DNA of 50,844 nucleotides from an uncultured Acidobacteriota bacterium (GTDB taxonomy: Bacteria; Acidobacteriota; Vicinamibacteria; Fen-336): the NCBI GenBank assembly GCA_902826455.1, contig CADEEV010000032.1, forward strand, positions 1-50,844. The letters are read 5' to 3'. The notes beneath the pieces were generated by a model, which ran no database searches, had not been told where the DNA came from, and saw only the letters and a list, made by a program, of their open reading frames with translations. Shown one piece after another: positions 35,825-43,729 of the stretch. Positions within the stretch are counted from its first letter, which is position 1. Every line of letters begins with the position of its first letter. The translations under genes and the position numbers were made by a program.

Positions 35825-36823
35825 ATGGCTCTCATCGAAGCGAGCGCGCCGCCGCGGATCGATCTCGCGGGCGGCACCCTCGACATCTGGCCCGTCTACC
35901 TCTTCCATCCGGGAGCCGTCACCGTCAACGTCGCGATCGACCGCCGCGCCGTGTGCCGCATCCAAACCGGCGTCCGTGGCGTGCGCTTCGAGTCCCTCGA
36001 CACGGGCGCCCTCCACGAGGCCGAACGGGCGAGCGATCTCGTGGGCATCCGCAACCCGCCCCTGGCCGCCTTCGTGCTCCAGGCCCTCGGCCTCGAGACC
36101 GGCGTCGCCGTGACGACACGCTCGGCCGTGCCCGCTGGAAGCGGCCTCGGCGGCTCCTCGACGCTCGCGGTGGCCGTGGCCGGAGCTGCTGCCCGCGCCC
36201 TGGGCCGTACCCTCGATCCCGAGGAGATCTGGCCGCTGACCCGCGACGCCGAGGCGCGCTGCATCGCCGTGCCGGCTGGGATCCAGGACTACATGCCGGC
36301 GATCCATGGCGGGGCTCTCGCCATGCACCTCGAGCCGGGCGCCATCCGCACCGAGCGCCTCGCCGTCGACCTCGGCGCGATCGAGGCACGGCTGCTGCTG
36401 GTGGACGCCGGCGTCACGCGCTTCTCGGGGCTCAACAACTGGGAGGTGTTCAAGGCCCAGATCGACGGGGATCCCCGCGTGCGCGGAGCGCTCGGGCGGA
36501 TCGCGGCGGTCGCAGTCAAGGTGCGAGCGGCGCTGCTGGCCGGCGACGGCGACCCTGTCGGAAGGTTGATGGCGGAGGAGTGGCAGGCTCGCAAGGAGCT
36601 GGCGCCCGCCATCACGACCCCGGACGTGGACCGGCTGATCGCAGTCGCGGCCGAAGCGGGCGCGGCCGGGAAGGTCTGCGGAGCCGGCGGGGGAGGCACG
36701 GTGGCCGTCTGGACTCGGGCCGGAAGGCTCGACGAGACCCGGCAGCGGCTCGCGGCGGCGGGCTTCGAGAGCCTGCCCTTCCGCGTCGACCGCGAGGGCC
36801 TGCGAGTGGTGGAGAGCTCCTAG
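35825..36823 (+). CDS. GHMP family kinase (sugar or mevalonate kinase-like)
   Basis: This 332-residue small-molecule kinase has the three GHMP motifs. These are [18 protein letters not shown] at the N terminus, the ATP-binding [17 protein letters not shown] near residue 101, and the C-terminal [14 protein letters not shown] near residue 285. The AGGTLDI opening is like heptose-7-phosphate, fucose and galactose kinases (HddA type), so a sugar substrate is more likely than mevalonate, but this is not decided. It lies just before efp; the two probably have separate promoters. Near-absence of a leader is noted under the promoter entry. Confidence 0.85.
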   Translation: MALIEASAPPRIDLAGGTLDIWPVYLFHPGAVTVNVAIDRRAVCRIQTGVRGVRFESLDTGALHEAERASDLVGIRNPPLAAFVLQALGLETGVAVTTRSAVPAGSGLGGSSTLAVAVAGAAARALGRTLDPEEIWPLTRDAEARCIAVPAGIQDYMPAIHGGALAMHLEPGAIRTERLAVDLGAIEARLLLVDAGVTRFSGLNNWEVFKAQIDGDPRVRGALGRIAAVAVKVRAALLAGDGDPVGRLMAEEWQARKELAPAITTPDVDRLIAVAAEAGAAGKVCGAGGGGTVAVWTRAGRLDETRQRLAAAGFESLPFRVDREGLRVVESS

Positions 36824-36829
36824 TTCCCT

Positions 36830-36835
36830 TATAAT
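36830..36835 (+). promoter_or_regulatory. -10 box (TATAAT) for efp
   Basis: A consensus TATAAT lies 32 bases before the efp ATG and 7 bases after the kinase stop; the matching -35 region is weak. The following CGCCG context recurs at the promoter of the gene at 43291. Confidence 0.5.
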
Positions 36836-36867
36836 CGCCGTTTTCGAAGGGACGGGAGAGGCTCAGC

Positions 36868-37428
36868 ATGATCCAGGCGACGCAACTGAAGCGCGGGATG
36901 GTCATCAAGCACGATGGTGGCCTGTGGCGGGTGGTCGAGGCGCAGCACAAGACCCCCGGGAACCTCCGCGGCATGGTCCAGGCCAAGATCCGCAACATCA
37001 AGTCGGGCTCGATCAGCGACCACCGCTTCCGATCGGTCGACATGGTCGAGCGCGCCATCATGGACGACACGGAGATGGAGTTCCTGTACCAGGACGGCGA
37101 CATGTTCCACTTCATGAACAACGAGACCTTCGAGCAGATCGGCCTCTCCGAGGAAGTGCTGGGCGACGCCGTCCCGTACCTGATGGCGAACATCAAGCTG
37201 AAGGTCGAGATGTTCGAGGACCGGCCGGTGGGCATCGCGCTGCCGCTGACCGTCGAGATGACCGTGATGGAGACGGAACCGTCCATCAAGGGCGCCTCGG
37301 TGTCGAACGTGGGCAAGCCGGCCAAGATGGAGACGGGCCTGATCGTCCAGGTGCCGGCGTTCATCGGCGAGGGCGAGAAGATCCGCATCGACACCGCGAC
37401 GGGCTCGTACATCGAGCGCGTGAAGTAG
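36868..37428 (+). CDS. efp: elongation factor P
   Basis: This is the 186-residue translation factor that rescues ribosomes stalled on polyproline. All three beta-barrel domains are present: KOW-like residues 1-62, OB domain 65-125 and the C-terminal [42 protein letters not shown]. The domain I loop reads KTPGNLRG, so the tip position that is a modified lysine in E. coli or arginine in Pseudomonas is Asn32 here, with Arg34 two residues on. Asparagine-tipped EF-Ps are a known minority class. No EpmA/EpmB- or EarP-like gene is in the window. It is probably co-transcribed with tdk. Confidence 0.97.
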   Translation: MIQATQLKRGMVIKHDGGLWRVVEAQHKTPGNLRGMVQAKIRNIKSGSISDHRFRSVDMVERAIMDDTEMEFLYQDGDMFHFMNNETFEQIGLSEEVLGDAVPYLMANIKLKVEMFEDRPVGIALPLTVEMTVMETEPSIKGASVSNVGKPAKMETGLIVQVPAFIGEGEKIRIDTATGSYIERVK

Positions 37429-37451
37429 GACCGGGGACCTTGGCGCCGCCC

Positions 37452-38018
37452 ATGACCCGCCCGGGCCTCGGCTGGATCGAGGTCATCACGGGCAGCATGT
37501 TCAGCGGCAAGAGCGAAGAGCTCATCCGCCGCCTGCGCCGCGCGCAGATCGCCCGGCAGCGCGTGCAGATCTTCAAGCCCCGCGTCGACAACCGCTACGC
37601 CGAGGCCGAGATCGTCAGCCACTCGGACATGAAGCTGCCTTCGGAGGCCGTGGCGTCGCCGGCCCAGATCCTGGAGCGCCTCGACAACCGCACCGAGGTG
37701 GTGGGCATCGACGAGGGGCAGTTCTTCGACGCCTCCCTGGTGCAGGTGGCCAACACCCTGGCCGACCGCGGCATCCGGGTGGTCGTCGCCGGCCTCGACC
37801 AGGACTTCGCGGGCCGTCCCTTCGATCCCATGCCGCAGCTCCTGGCGACGGCCGAGTACGTCGACAAGGCCCTGGCCATCTGCATGCAGTGCGGGGCCCC
37901 GGCCAACCGGAGCCAGCGCCTCGTGTCCGCCACCGACCGCGTCGTCGTCGGCGGATCCCACGAGTACGAGGCGCGCTGCCGGCGCTGCTTCCAGCCTCCT
38001 CCGCGTTCCGAAGGGTAA
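37452..38018 (+). CDS. tdk: thymidine kinase
   Basis: This 188-residue type II thymidine kinase phosphorylates thymidine in the salvage pathway. The P-loop GSMFSGKS is at residues 14-21, the DEGQFFD motif near residue 82, and the lasso zinc site is formed by CMQCG near residue 141 and CRRC near residue 175. The ATG at 37452 is chosen; an in-frame TTG at 37440 is possible. Length is normal. Confidence 0.95.
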   Translation: MTRPGLGWIEVITGSMFSGKSEELIRRLRRAQIARQRVQIFKPRVDNRYAEAEIVSHSDMKLPSEAVASPAQILERLDNRTEVVGIDEGQFFDASLVQVANTLADRGIRVVVAGLDQDFAGRPFDPMPQLLATAEYVDKALAICMQCGAPANRSQRLVSATDRVVVGGSHEYEARCRRCFQPPPRSEG

Positions 38019-38139
38019 CGAACGGGGCCCGTGAGACACGCCTCCCGCGCGGCCCACGATTGGCCGAGTTCTCTCACGCTGTGCGACTTAGCTCCGGTAT
38101 CCGGCTCGCGGCACAACTGTTGCTGTAGCAGCGCGGCGT

Positions 38140-38571
38140 ATGCGCTCGCTCGAACCGGTCCCCCTCGTGCGCTGCCGTCTCGACGGCGCTGCGGGCACGT
38201 CCACGACGCTGCGCTACGTGCCGCTCGCCGAGTTCGAGCTGTGGCGCCACTTCATGGAGACGAAGCACTCGCGGCAGGTCACGATCGAGGCGGTCTCCGT
38301 GTGGCTGCCCGAGGAGCCGTCGGTCTGGAACTCGGGCTTCACGCCGGACGAGCTCGAGCCGGTGCTGCGGGTGCGGATGGAGAAGCCGGGCCCTCACGGT
38401 GTCCCGGTGCCGATCGAGCGCTTCTTCCCGGCCGAGACCTATCCGGTGGCCCAGGAGCGGCTGCTCGCCCACATCGCGGACCTCGAGGAGCGCTACTCGC
38501 TGGTGGCGACGCCCGGCTACTTCGTGCCCGAGCCGGCGCGGCGGCGCCCGGCAGCTCCCGTCTCCCACTAG
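38140..38571 (+). CDS. hypothetical protein
   Basis: This 143-residue protein is not recognised. It is likely coding because codon use matches its neighbours and no other reading of the segment is sensible. It is hydrophilic with no signal or membrane segment. It contains FELWRHFMETKHSRQV, a tryptophan-rich VSVWLPEEPSVWNSG and PVPIERFFPAETYPVAQERLLAHI, and has a proline-rich end. No ribosome-binding site is evident before the ATG, and the 121 bases after tdk hold nothing recognisable, so the start is uncertain. It is followed 25 bases later by rtcA, but a functional link is not shown. Confidence 0.6.
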   Translation: MRSLEPVPLVRCRLDGAAGTSTTLRYVPLAEFELWRHFMETKHSRQVTIEAVSVWLPEEPSVWNSGFTPDELEPVLRVRMEKPGPHGVPVPIERFFPAETYPVAQERLLAHIADLEERYSLVATPGYFVPEPARRRPAAPVSH

Positions 38572-38596
38572 CTCCCCGACGTTCCGGGCGCCGCGC

Positions 38597-39637
38597 ATGA
38601 GCGTCCGATTCCTTCCCATCGACGGCGGCCGCGGCGAAGGGGGCGGGCAGGTGCTCCGCACCGCGCTGGCGCTCAGCGCCGTCACCGGCCAGGGCTTCGA
38701 GATGACGCGGATCCGGGCGGGCCGCACGCGGCCTGGACTGCGCCCCCAGCACCTCGACGCCATCCGCGCCGTGGCGATGGCCTGCAACGCGAAGGTGAAC
38801 GGGGCGTTCGACGGATCGCCGGACCTGCGCTTCGAGCCGGGGCCGATCAGCCATGGCGAGTTCCGGCTGGAGGTCGCGAGCTCCGGGGCCGCCGCGCTGG
38901 TCACTCAGACCCTGCTGACGCCGCTCGCGACGGCCGGCGCCGCCAGTTCGCTCTCGATCACCGGCGGCACCCACGTTCCCGGCAGCCCGTCCTTCGAGTA
39001 CCTGTCGCGCCATTGGGCCGCGGCGGTCGGACTCCTCGGTCTCCACGCCCAGATCTCCCTCGTGAAGGCCGGCTTCCATCCGCCCGGCGGCGGGGAGCTG
39101 CGCGCCCGGGTCGAGCCCTGGAAACGGCCGGCCCGCCTGGTGCTCAAGGATCGCGGCGCCCTGCTCGCGGTGCGGGGCGTCTCGGGCGAGGGCCGGGGCA
39201 AGATCGAGATCGCCGAGCGCCAGAGCCGCGCCGCCCAGGCTCGGCTCTGGGAAGAACGCCGCATCGAGGCCGAGTGGGTGGTCGAGACGGTGCCCTCGGC
39301 CTCCCCCGGGTCGTTCCTGTACCTCGAGGCCGTCTACGAGAAGGGCCGCGGCGCCTTCGGCTTCCTGGGGGAGCGCGGCGTGCGCGCGGAGCGCCTCGGC
39401 GACCGGGCGGCGCGCCGCCTGCTGCGGTTCCTCGAGGAGGAGGGCGCCGTGGACGGCCCCCTGGCCGATCAGCTCGCCCTGCCGTTCGCCGTGTGCGGCG
39501 GCGGAGGGGAGGTCTCGACCTGCGAGGTCACGAAGCACCTGGAGACCGTGGCCGAGGTGGTGCGCCTCTTCGGGATCGAGGCCCGGACCTGGGGCCGGCT
39601 CGGCGGGCCGGGCGGGATCGAGGTCGGCCGGGCGTGA
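38597..39637 (+). CDS. rtcA: RNA 3'-terminal phosphate cyclase
   Basis: This 346-residue enzyme converts RNA 3'-phosphate ends to 2',3'-cyclic phosphates using ATP through a histidine-AMP intermediate. The family opening IDGGRGEGGGQVLRTALALS, RAGRTRPGLRPQHLDAIRA, HPPGGGELRARVEP and the C-terminal segment with the candidate nucleophile histidine, STCEVTKHLETVAEVVRLFG near residue 318, are all present. The ATG at 38597 fits; upstream frame is spurious. No RtcB ligase or RtcR regulator is in the window. The stop overlaps the next GTG start, so it heads an overlapping run of envelope genes it has no obvious tie to. Confidence 0.93.
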   Translation: MSVRFLPIDGGRGEGGGQVLRTALALSAVTGQGFEMTRIRAGRTRPGLRPQHLDAIRAVAMACNAKVNGAFDGSPDLRFEPGPISHGEFRLEVASSGAAALVTQTLLTPLATAGAASSLSITGGTHVPGSPSFEYLSRHWAAAVGLLGLHAQISLVKAGFHPPGGGELRARVEPWKRPARLVLKDRGALLAVRGVSGEGRGKIEIAERQSRAAQARLWEERRIEAEWVVETVPSASPGSFLYLEAVYEKGRGAFGFLGERGVRAERLGDRAARRLLRFLEEEGAVDGPLADQLALPFAVCGGGGEVSTCEVTKHLETVAEVVRLFGIEARTWGRLGGPGGIEVGRA

Positions 39638-40449
39638 CGCGGCGGGTCCTCCCGATCGCCTGCGGCCTCGTCCTCGCCGCCTGCGCGACCCGGAGCATCG
39701 AGCGCGTCGCGGCGCCCCGCACGCCGGCGCGCATCGCCACGATGGACGAGGTACTCTCGGCCTATGACGCGTACTGCCGCGGCCTCGAGACCGTGAACGC
39801 CACGGGCGACCTCGACGTGAAGGACTTCACGGCCGGCAAGGAGCGCAAGCTGGGCGTGCGGCTGCTGGCGGGCCGCGGCGGACGCCTGTACGTCAAGGGC
39901 TCGGTGCTCCTCGTGACCGGCCTCGAGGTGGTGTCGGACGGCCAGAGGTTCTGGTTCCAGGTGCCCTCGAAGAAGACGGTCTGGACGGGCCTGGCCGACG
40001 CGCGGCCGACGGCCGAGGGCGCCGAGAAGGAGCCCTACTACGCGCTGCGTCCGCGCGACCTCAACGCGGCCCTGCTCCCCGAGCCGCTCGCTCCCCGGGC
40101 CGGCGAGAGCCTCGCCTTCGAGAGCGAGCGGGAGCGCTTCTGCGTCACGCTCTCGGCGCCCACGGACAGCGCGGGCCGCATGACGGTCAGGCGCCGCGCC
40201 TGCGTCGACCGCGAGACCCTGGAGCCGCGGAGCCTGCGGCTCTACGAGGAGAACGGCGAGCTCGCCGCGGACGTGACCCTGGGCGACGTCCGCGACGGCG
40301 CGGCGCACCGGGTCGCGATCGCGCGGCCGCGGGAGGGTTACCTGGCGTCGTTCTCCTTCGAGAAGGTCGTCCGCAACCAGCCCGTGCCCGAGCGCGCGTT
40401 CGTGCCGCGCACCCCGGAAGGCTACGCGGTCGTCGAGGTGGGGAAGTGA
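39634..40449 (+). CDS. outer-membrane lipoprotein, LolB/DUF4292-like
   Basis: This 271-residue protein has a lipoprotein signal; the lipobox LVLAAC places the lipidated cysteine at residue 17. The mature part looks like the LolA/LolB half-barrel fold: [12 protein letters not shown]-type strand (here [25 protein letters not shown]), [35 protein letters not shown], and [13 protein letters not shown]. No sequence-level match to true LolB is claimed. The adjoining LolD-like ATPase and LolA support a role in lipoprotein delivery. The GTG start at 39634 overlaps the rtcA stop, and the stop overlaps the ATPase start. Confidence 0.75.
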   Translation: MTRRVLPIACGLVLAACATRSIERVAAPRTPARIATMDEVLSAYDAYCRGLETVNATGDLDVKDFTAGKERKLGVRLLAGRGGRLYVKGSVLLVTGLEVVSDGQRFWFQVPSKKTVWTGLADARPTAEGAEKEPYYALRPRDLNAALLPEPLAPRAGESLAFESERERFCVTLSAPTDSAGRMTVRRRACVDRETLEPRSLRLYEENGELAADVTLGDVRDGAAHRVAIARPREGYLASFSFEKVVRNQPVPERAFVPRTPEGYAVVEVGK

Positions 40450-41159
40450 GCGACCCGATCCTCCAGACGATCGACCTGCGCATGGTCTACCACGTCGGGA
40501 AGGTGGAGGTCGACGCCCTGCGCGGCGTGTCCATCGCGGTGCAGCGCGGCGAGTTCGTGTCGATCGTGGGTCCGTCCGGCTGTGGCAAGTCGACGCTCCT
40601 GCACCTCCTGGGCGGCCTCGCGACCCCCACCAGCGGCACGATCGTGGTGGACGGCCTGGAGGTCTCGGCGAGCGGCGACGCGCGCCGCACCGAGGCCCGG
40701 CGCCAGAAGATCGGCTTCGTGTTCCAGCGCTTCAACCTGCTCCCGACGCTCACGGTGCGGGGCAACCTCGAGATCGCGCGGCAGATCCGCGGCGACGGCG
40801 TGCCGACCCGCGACGAGCTGGTGCAGACGCTCGAGATGGTCGGTCTGCCCCACAAGATGGACATGAAGCCCCTCGACCTGTCGGCGGGGGAGCAGCAGCG
40901 CATCGCGATCGCCCGGGCCCTGATCAACAAGCCGGCGATCGTGCTCGCCGACGAGCCTACCGGGAACCTGGACTCGGTCAACAGCAACCTGATCCTCGAG
41001 CTGTTCAAGGACCTCAACCGGCGCCTCAACCAGACGATCGTGATGATCACCCACAACCCCGAGGCCGCCGCCGTCGGCCATCGCACGATCGAGATGAAGG
41101 ATGGCCGGGTCGTGAGCCAGGGCGTCCTGCCCCAGGTGGTGGTGGGGGCCGGGACGTGA
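40446..41159 (+). CDS. ABC transporter ATP-binding protein, LolD/MacB-like
   Basis: This 237-residue ATPase has a Walker [10 protein letters not shown] near residue 39, a Q-loop in [14 protein letters not shown], a signature [15 protein letters not shown] (alanine in place of the usual second glycine), Walker [14 protein letters not shown] and the H-loop histidine in [10 protein letters not shown]. This set, with the short N terminus, is that of the LolD/MacB/FtsE class. No FtsX-type permease is adjacent; instead a 49-residue membrane protein and lolA follow with 4-base overlaps. A role in lipoprotein or lipid extraction is therefore inferred from context. Confidence 0.9.
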   Translation: MSDPILQTIDLRMVYHVGKVEVDALRGVSIAVQRGEFVSIVGPSGCGKSTLLHLLGGLATPTSGTIVVDGLEVSASGDARRTEARRQKIGFVFQRFNLLPTLTVRGNLEIARQIRGDGVPTRDELVQTLEMVGLPHKMDMKPLDLSAGEQQRIAIARALINKPAIVLADEPTGNLDSVNSNLILELFKDLNRRLNQTIVMITHNPEAAAVGHRTIEMKDGRVVSQGVLPQVVVGAGT

Positions 41160-41305
41160 GCCAGGGACTGTCGCCGCTGGCCCGCCTGCTGCTGTGGGAC
41201 CGCGAGCGCGGCTCCCTGGGCTACGACGTCGTGTGCGTGCTGATCCTGCTCTTCCTGTTCCTGGTTCCGGCGCGCTGGCTGGGGGATCCCATGGTGCTGT
41301 TTTGA
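41156..41305 (+). CDS. 49-residue single-pass membrane protein
   Basis: This is a short GTG-started frame with a basic and acidic N-terminal part ([14 protein letters not shown]), one hydrophobic segment ([14 protein letters not shown], about residues 25-39) and the end [11 protein letters not shown]. Coding is supported by exact 4-base overlaps on both sides: GTGA with the ATPase stop and TTGA with the lolA start. It also fills the gap precisely, with codon use like its neighbours. The function is unknown; it could anchor the ATPase or act as a small partner in the Lol-like system. No family is recognised. Confidence 0.7.
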   Translation: MSQGLSPLARLLLWDRERGSLGYDVVCVLILLFLFLVPARWLGDPMVLF

Positions 41306-41940
41306 GGGTGCGTCTCGCGGCATCGCTGCTCGCGGTCGCAGTCGGACCGGCCTACGCGGCCGACACGGCGCAGGTCCTGAAGTCGCTCGAGGACGCGGGT
41401 CGGGCCCTCAAGACCATGAAGGCCGCGTTCGTGGAGACGAAGGTCTCCGTGCTGCTCGAGGAGACGACCGAGTCGAAGGGCGAGGTGGCGCTGTCGGTTC
41501 CCGGCCGCTTCCGCTGGGACTACAAGTCGCCGGCGCCCGGCGTCATGCTCGTGAAGGACGGCCAGTTCGCCCGCTACGTGCCCCAGAGCCGGCAGGTGTT
41601 CCGGGGGCCGGCCAAGGGCGAGGCCGAGTTGCTCGTGGGGTTCGGCCCGGGGGCCGCTGGGCTCGGGGGGAAATACGACGTGACGTTGGTCGGCGAGGAG
41701 AAGGTGGGGGACACGCCCGCCTACGTCCTGGAGCTGAAGACGCGCAAGGGCCAGGCCGGGCTCTTCTCGGCGATCCGGCTGTGGGTGGACAAGGCCCGCT
41801 TCATTCCCGTCCAGACGCGGCTCACGGAGCCGACCGGAGACCACACGACGGTCCGCTTCGAGGGCGTCGTGGTGAACGGCGCGCTGCCGGCCAGGACGTT
41901 CGACCTGGCGCTGCCCAAAGACGTGGTCGAGGTGAAGTGA
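41302..41940 (+). CDS. lolA: outer-membrane lipoprotein carrier protein LolA
   Basis: This 212-residue periplasmic carrier has a Sec signal ([19 protein letters not shown]) and the LolA fold. Marks are LKTMKAAFVETKVSVL, GEVALSVPGRFRWDYKSP near residue 60, LVKDGQFARYVPQSRQVF and ELKTRKGQAGLFSAIRLWVDKARFIPVQTRLTEPTGD. It ferries lipoproteins from the inner to the outer membrane. The TTG at 41302 overlaps the stop of the small membrane protein; a GTG two codons on is an alternative. The stop overlaps the next GTG start. Confidence 0.88.
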   Translation: MRVRLAASLLAVAVGPAYAADTAQVLKSLEDAGRALKTMKAAFVETKVSVLLEETTESKGEVALSVPGRFRWDYKSPAPGVMLVKDGQFARYVPQSRQVFRGPAKGEAELLVGFGPGAAGLGGKYDVTLVGEEKVGDTPAYVLELKTRKGQAGLFSAIRLWVDKARFIPVQTRLTEPTGDHTTVRFEGVVVNGALPARTFDLALPKDVVEVK

Positions 41941-43208
41941 GGCGTCTCGCGACCCTCGTCGCGGTGCTCGCCCTCGCGACGCCCCTCGCGGGGGTCCAGG
42001 AGGACCCGGAGGAGGATCTCGATCCCAGCGACCTCGTGAACGTGCTGCTGTCGGGCTTCCTCGGCTTCAAGGAGATGAGCGCTCCGGAGCTCCAGCAGGA
42101 GGTCGCGACGCTCGGCGGCATCCCGTTCCGCTCCGACGTGCCCCTCGCGTACCTCGACAGGCCGGCGCTCTCGCGCTATCTCGAGGAGCTCATCGACGAC
42201 GAGTACCCGGCGGCGCGGGCCACGGCCGACGCGCGTACCCTGACCGCCTTCGACCTGCTCGCGCCCGGCACGGATCTGCGCGCCTTGCGGCGGCGCTTGC
42301 TCCTCGAGAACGTCGCGGGCTTCTACGACGAGCGGCCGGGCAAGCGACGTCTCTACGCGATCTCCACCCACCAGACCCTGACCCCCGCCAACCAGATCGT
42401 GATGGCCCACGAGCTGCGTCACGCCCTCCAGGACCAGTACTCCGACCTCCACGACCTCTACCCCGAGTCGGTGGGCGACTTCGACGACCGCCGCCTGGCG
42501 TTCCTGTGCCTGCTCGAGGGCGACGCCACGCTCGTGATGCAGAAGTTCCTGCTGAGCCGCGTTCCTGGGGGAGGGGAGGGCCTGGGGGCCGGGGAGCTGG
42601 CGTTGCCCGCGCCGCCCGTCGAGGGCGCCCCCGAGATCCTGCGGGACCAGCTCGTGCGGCCGTACGCCGCCGGCCTCGAGTTCGCCCGTGGGGTGCAGGC
42701 GGCAGGGGGTTGGGAGGCTCTGCGGCGTGCGTGGGGACAGCCGCCGGTTTCCACGGAACAGGTGCTGCATCCCGAGAAGTTCGCCGCGGGAGAGCTGCCC
42801 CGGTCGGTCTCGATCGACTGGACGCCGCCCGGCTCGCGGCTCGTCAACGAGGGCGTGCTGGGGGAGATCTTCTCGAGCACCCTCGTCGGCCAGGAGCCCG
42901 GGAGCGCCGCCACGGCCGGCTGGGGCGGCGACCTCTTCCGCGTCTGGGACGTGGGCGGCAGGACCGTGCTCGCGTGGCGGGCGGTGTGGGACTCGGAAGC
43001 CGATCGGGCCGAGTTCAGCGCCGCGCTGCTGCAGCGCTTCCGGGCGCGCCACGGGACGGGTTTCCCGCGCGGCGCGACCCATATCGTGCGCTCCGGGTCC
43101 TGGCAGTTCGCGACGGCCGACCCTCCGGGCGCGACGCTCCTGGTCGCTTCCGACGATCCGGCCCTTCTCGACGCGGCCCTCGCGGCCCTCGCGCCTCCAC
43201 AACCTTGA
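41937..43208 (+). CDS. exported HExxH putative metalloprotease
   Basis: This 423-residue protein has a Sec-type leader (RRLATLVAVLALATPLAG). An acidic start (EDPEEDLDPSD) is followed by a helical region and a zinc-binding motif HELRH in VMAHELRHALQDQYSDLHDL near residue 155. A downstream acidic segment LEGDATLVMQKFLL near residue 190 supplies a candidate third ligand glutamate. The remainder has no family I recognise. It is the last gene of the overlapping Lol-like run, so it may process or monitor envelope proteins, but this is inference. It uses a GTG start that overlaps the lolA stop. Confidence 0.72.
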   Translation: MRRLATLVAVLALATPLAGVQEDPEEDLDPSDLVNVLLSGFLGFKEMSAPELQQEVATLGGIPFRSDVPLAYLDRPALSRYLEELIDDEYPAARATADARTLTAFDLLAPGTDLRALRRRLLLENVAGFYDERPGKRRLYAISTHQTLTPANQIVMAHELRHALQDQYSDLHDLYPESVGDFDDRRLAFLCLLEGDATLVMQKFLLSRVPGGGEGLGAGELALPAPPVEGAPEILRDQLVRPYAAGLEFARGVQAAGGWEALRRAWGQPPVSTEQVLHPEKFAAGELPRSVSIDWTPPGSRLVNEGVLGEIFSSTLVGQEPGSAATAGWGGDLFRVWDVGGRTVLAWRAVWDSEADRAEFSAALLQRFRARHGTGFPRGATHIVRSGSWQFATADPPGATLLVASDDPALLDAALAALAPPQP

Positions 43209-43233
43209 CTTCACCGGACGCGGCCCGGATAAT
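43205..43233 (+). promoter_or_regulatory. sigma-70-type promoter for the small membrane protein gene
   Basis: TTGACT (43205-43210), a 17-base spacer and GATAAT (43228-43233) form a good promoter beginning inside the last codons of the preceding gene. The leader is about 50 bases, with AGGAGG just before the ATG at 43291. Confidence 0.6.
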
Positions 43234-43290
43234 CGCCGCGAATTTCGCCCTCTCCAAGGTCGCATCACACGGATAGTTCCAGGAGGAACC

Positions 43291-43677
43291 ATGGCGTCCC
43301 CGACTCCCCCCGCAACCAACCTCGGCGTCGCGCCCAACGTCGGCGGCCTGCTGTGCTACGTTCCCTGCTGCATCGGTCTCGTGTTCTCGATCGTGGTGGC
43401 CGTGGCCGAGAAGCAGAGCAAGTTCCTGCGCTTCCACGCCTTCCAGAGCCTGCTGCTGAACGGCGCCCTGATCGTGCTCAGCATCGCGATCCAGATCCTG
43501 AACGTCGTGCTCGCGATGCTGCACCTGGGCATCGTCAGCCTGCTCGTGAGCCTGCTCATGATCCTCGTCGGCCTCGGCATGCTGGCCGTCACGATCATGA
43601 TGATGATCAAGGCCTTCGGGAACGAGGAGTACCAGTTGCCGGTGATCGGGCCGATGGCCCAGAACTGGTCGCGCTAG
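43291..43677 (+). CDS. small multi-pass membrane protein (DUF4870-like)
   Basis: This 128-residue protein has about three membrane segments: NVGGLLCYVPCCIGLVFSIVVAV, the region NGALIVLSIAIQILNVVLAML and LVSLLMILVGLGMLAVTIMMMI. The pattern of an N-terminal Asn-rich, Pro-rich tail, a KFLRFHAFQSLLL amphipathic loop and a C-terminal IKAFGNEEYQLPVIGPMA is that of DUF4870/Tic20-like small membrane proteins, whose role is unclear. A strong ribosome-binding site AGGAGG fixes the start; the longer open frame is spurious. Confidence 0.85.
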   Translation: MASPTPPATNLGVAPNVGGLLCYVPCCIGLVFSIVVAVAEKQSKFLRFHAFQSLLLNGALIVLSIAIQILNVVLAMLHLGIVSLLVSLLMILVGLGMLAVTIMMMIKAFGNEEYQLPVIGPMAQNWSR

Positions 43678-43690
43678 CGGCCGGAGTCGT

Positions 43691-43720
43691 GGCGCGGCTC
43701 TCGGCGTCGGGAGCCGCGCC
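43691..43720. terminator. bidirectional terminator-like hairpin
   Basis: A perfect 10-bp stem, GGCGCGGCTC / GAGCCGCGCC, with a 10-base loop lies between the stops of two convergent genes. There is no T-run on either side, so it would be a strong but non-classical terminator. Confidence 0.5.
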
Positions 43721-43729
43721 GTTCGAAGC

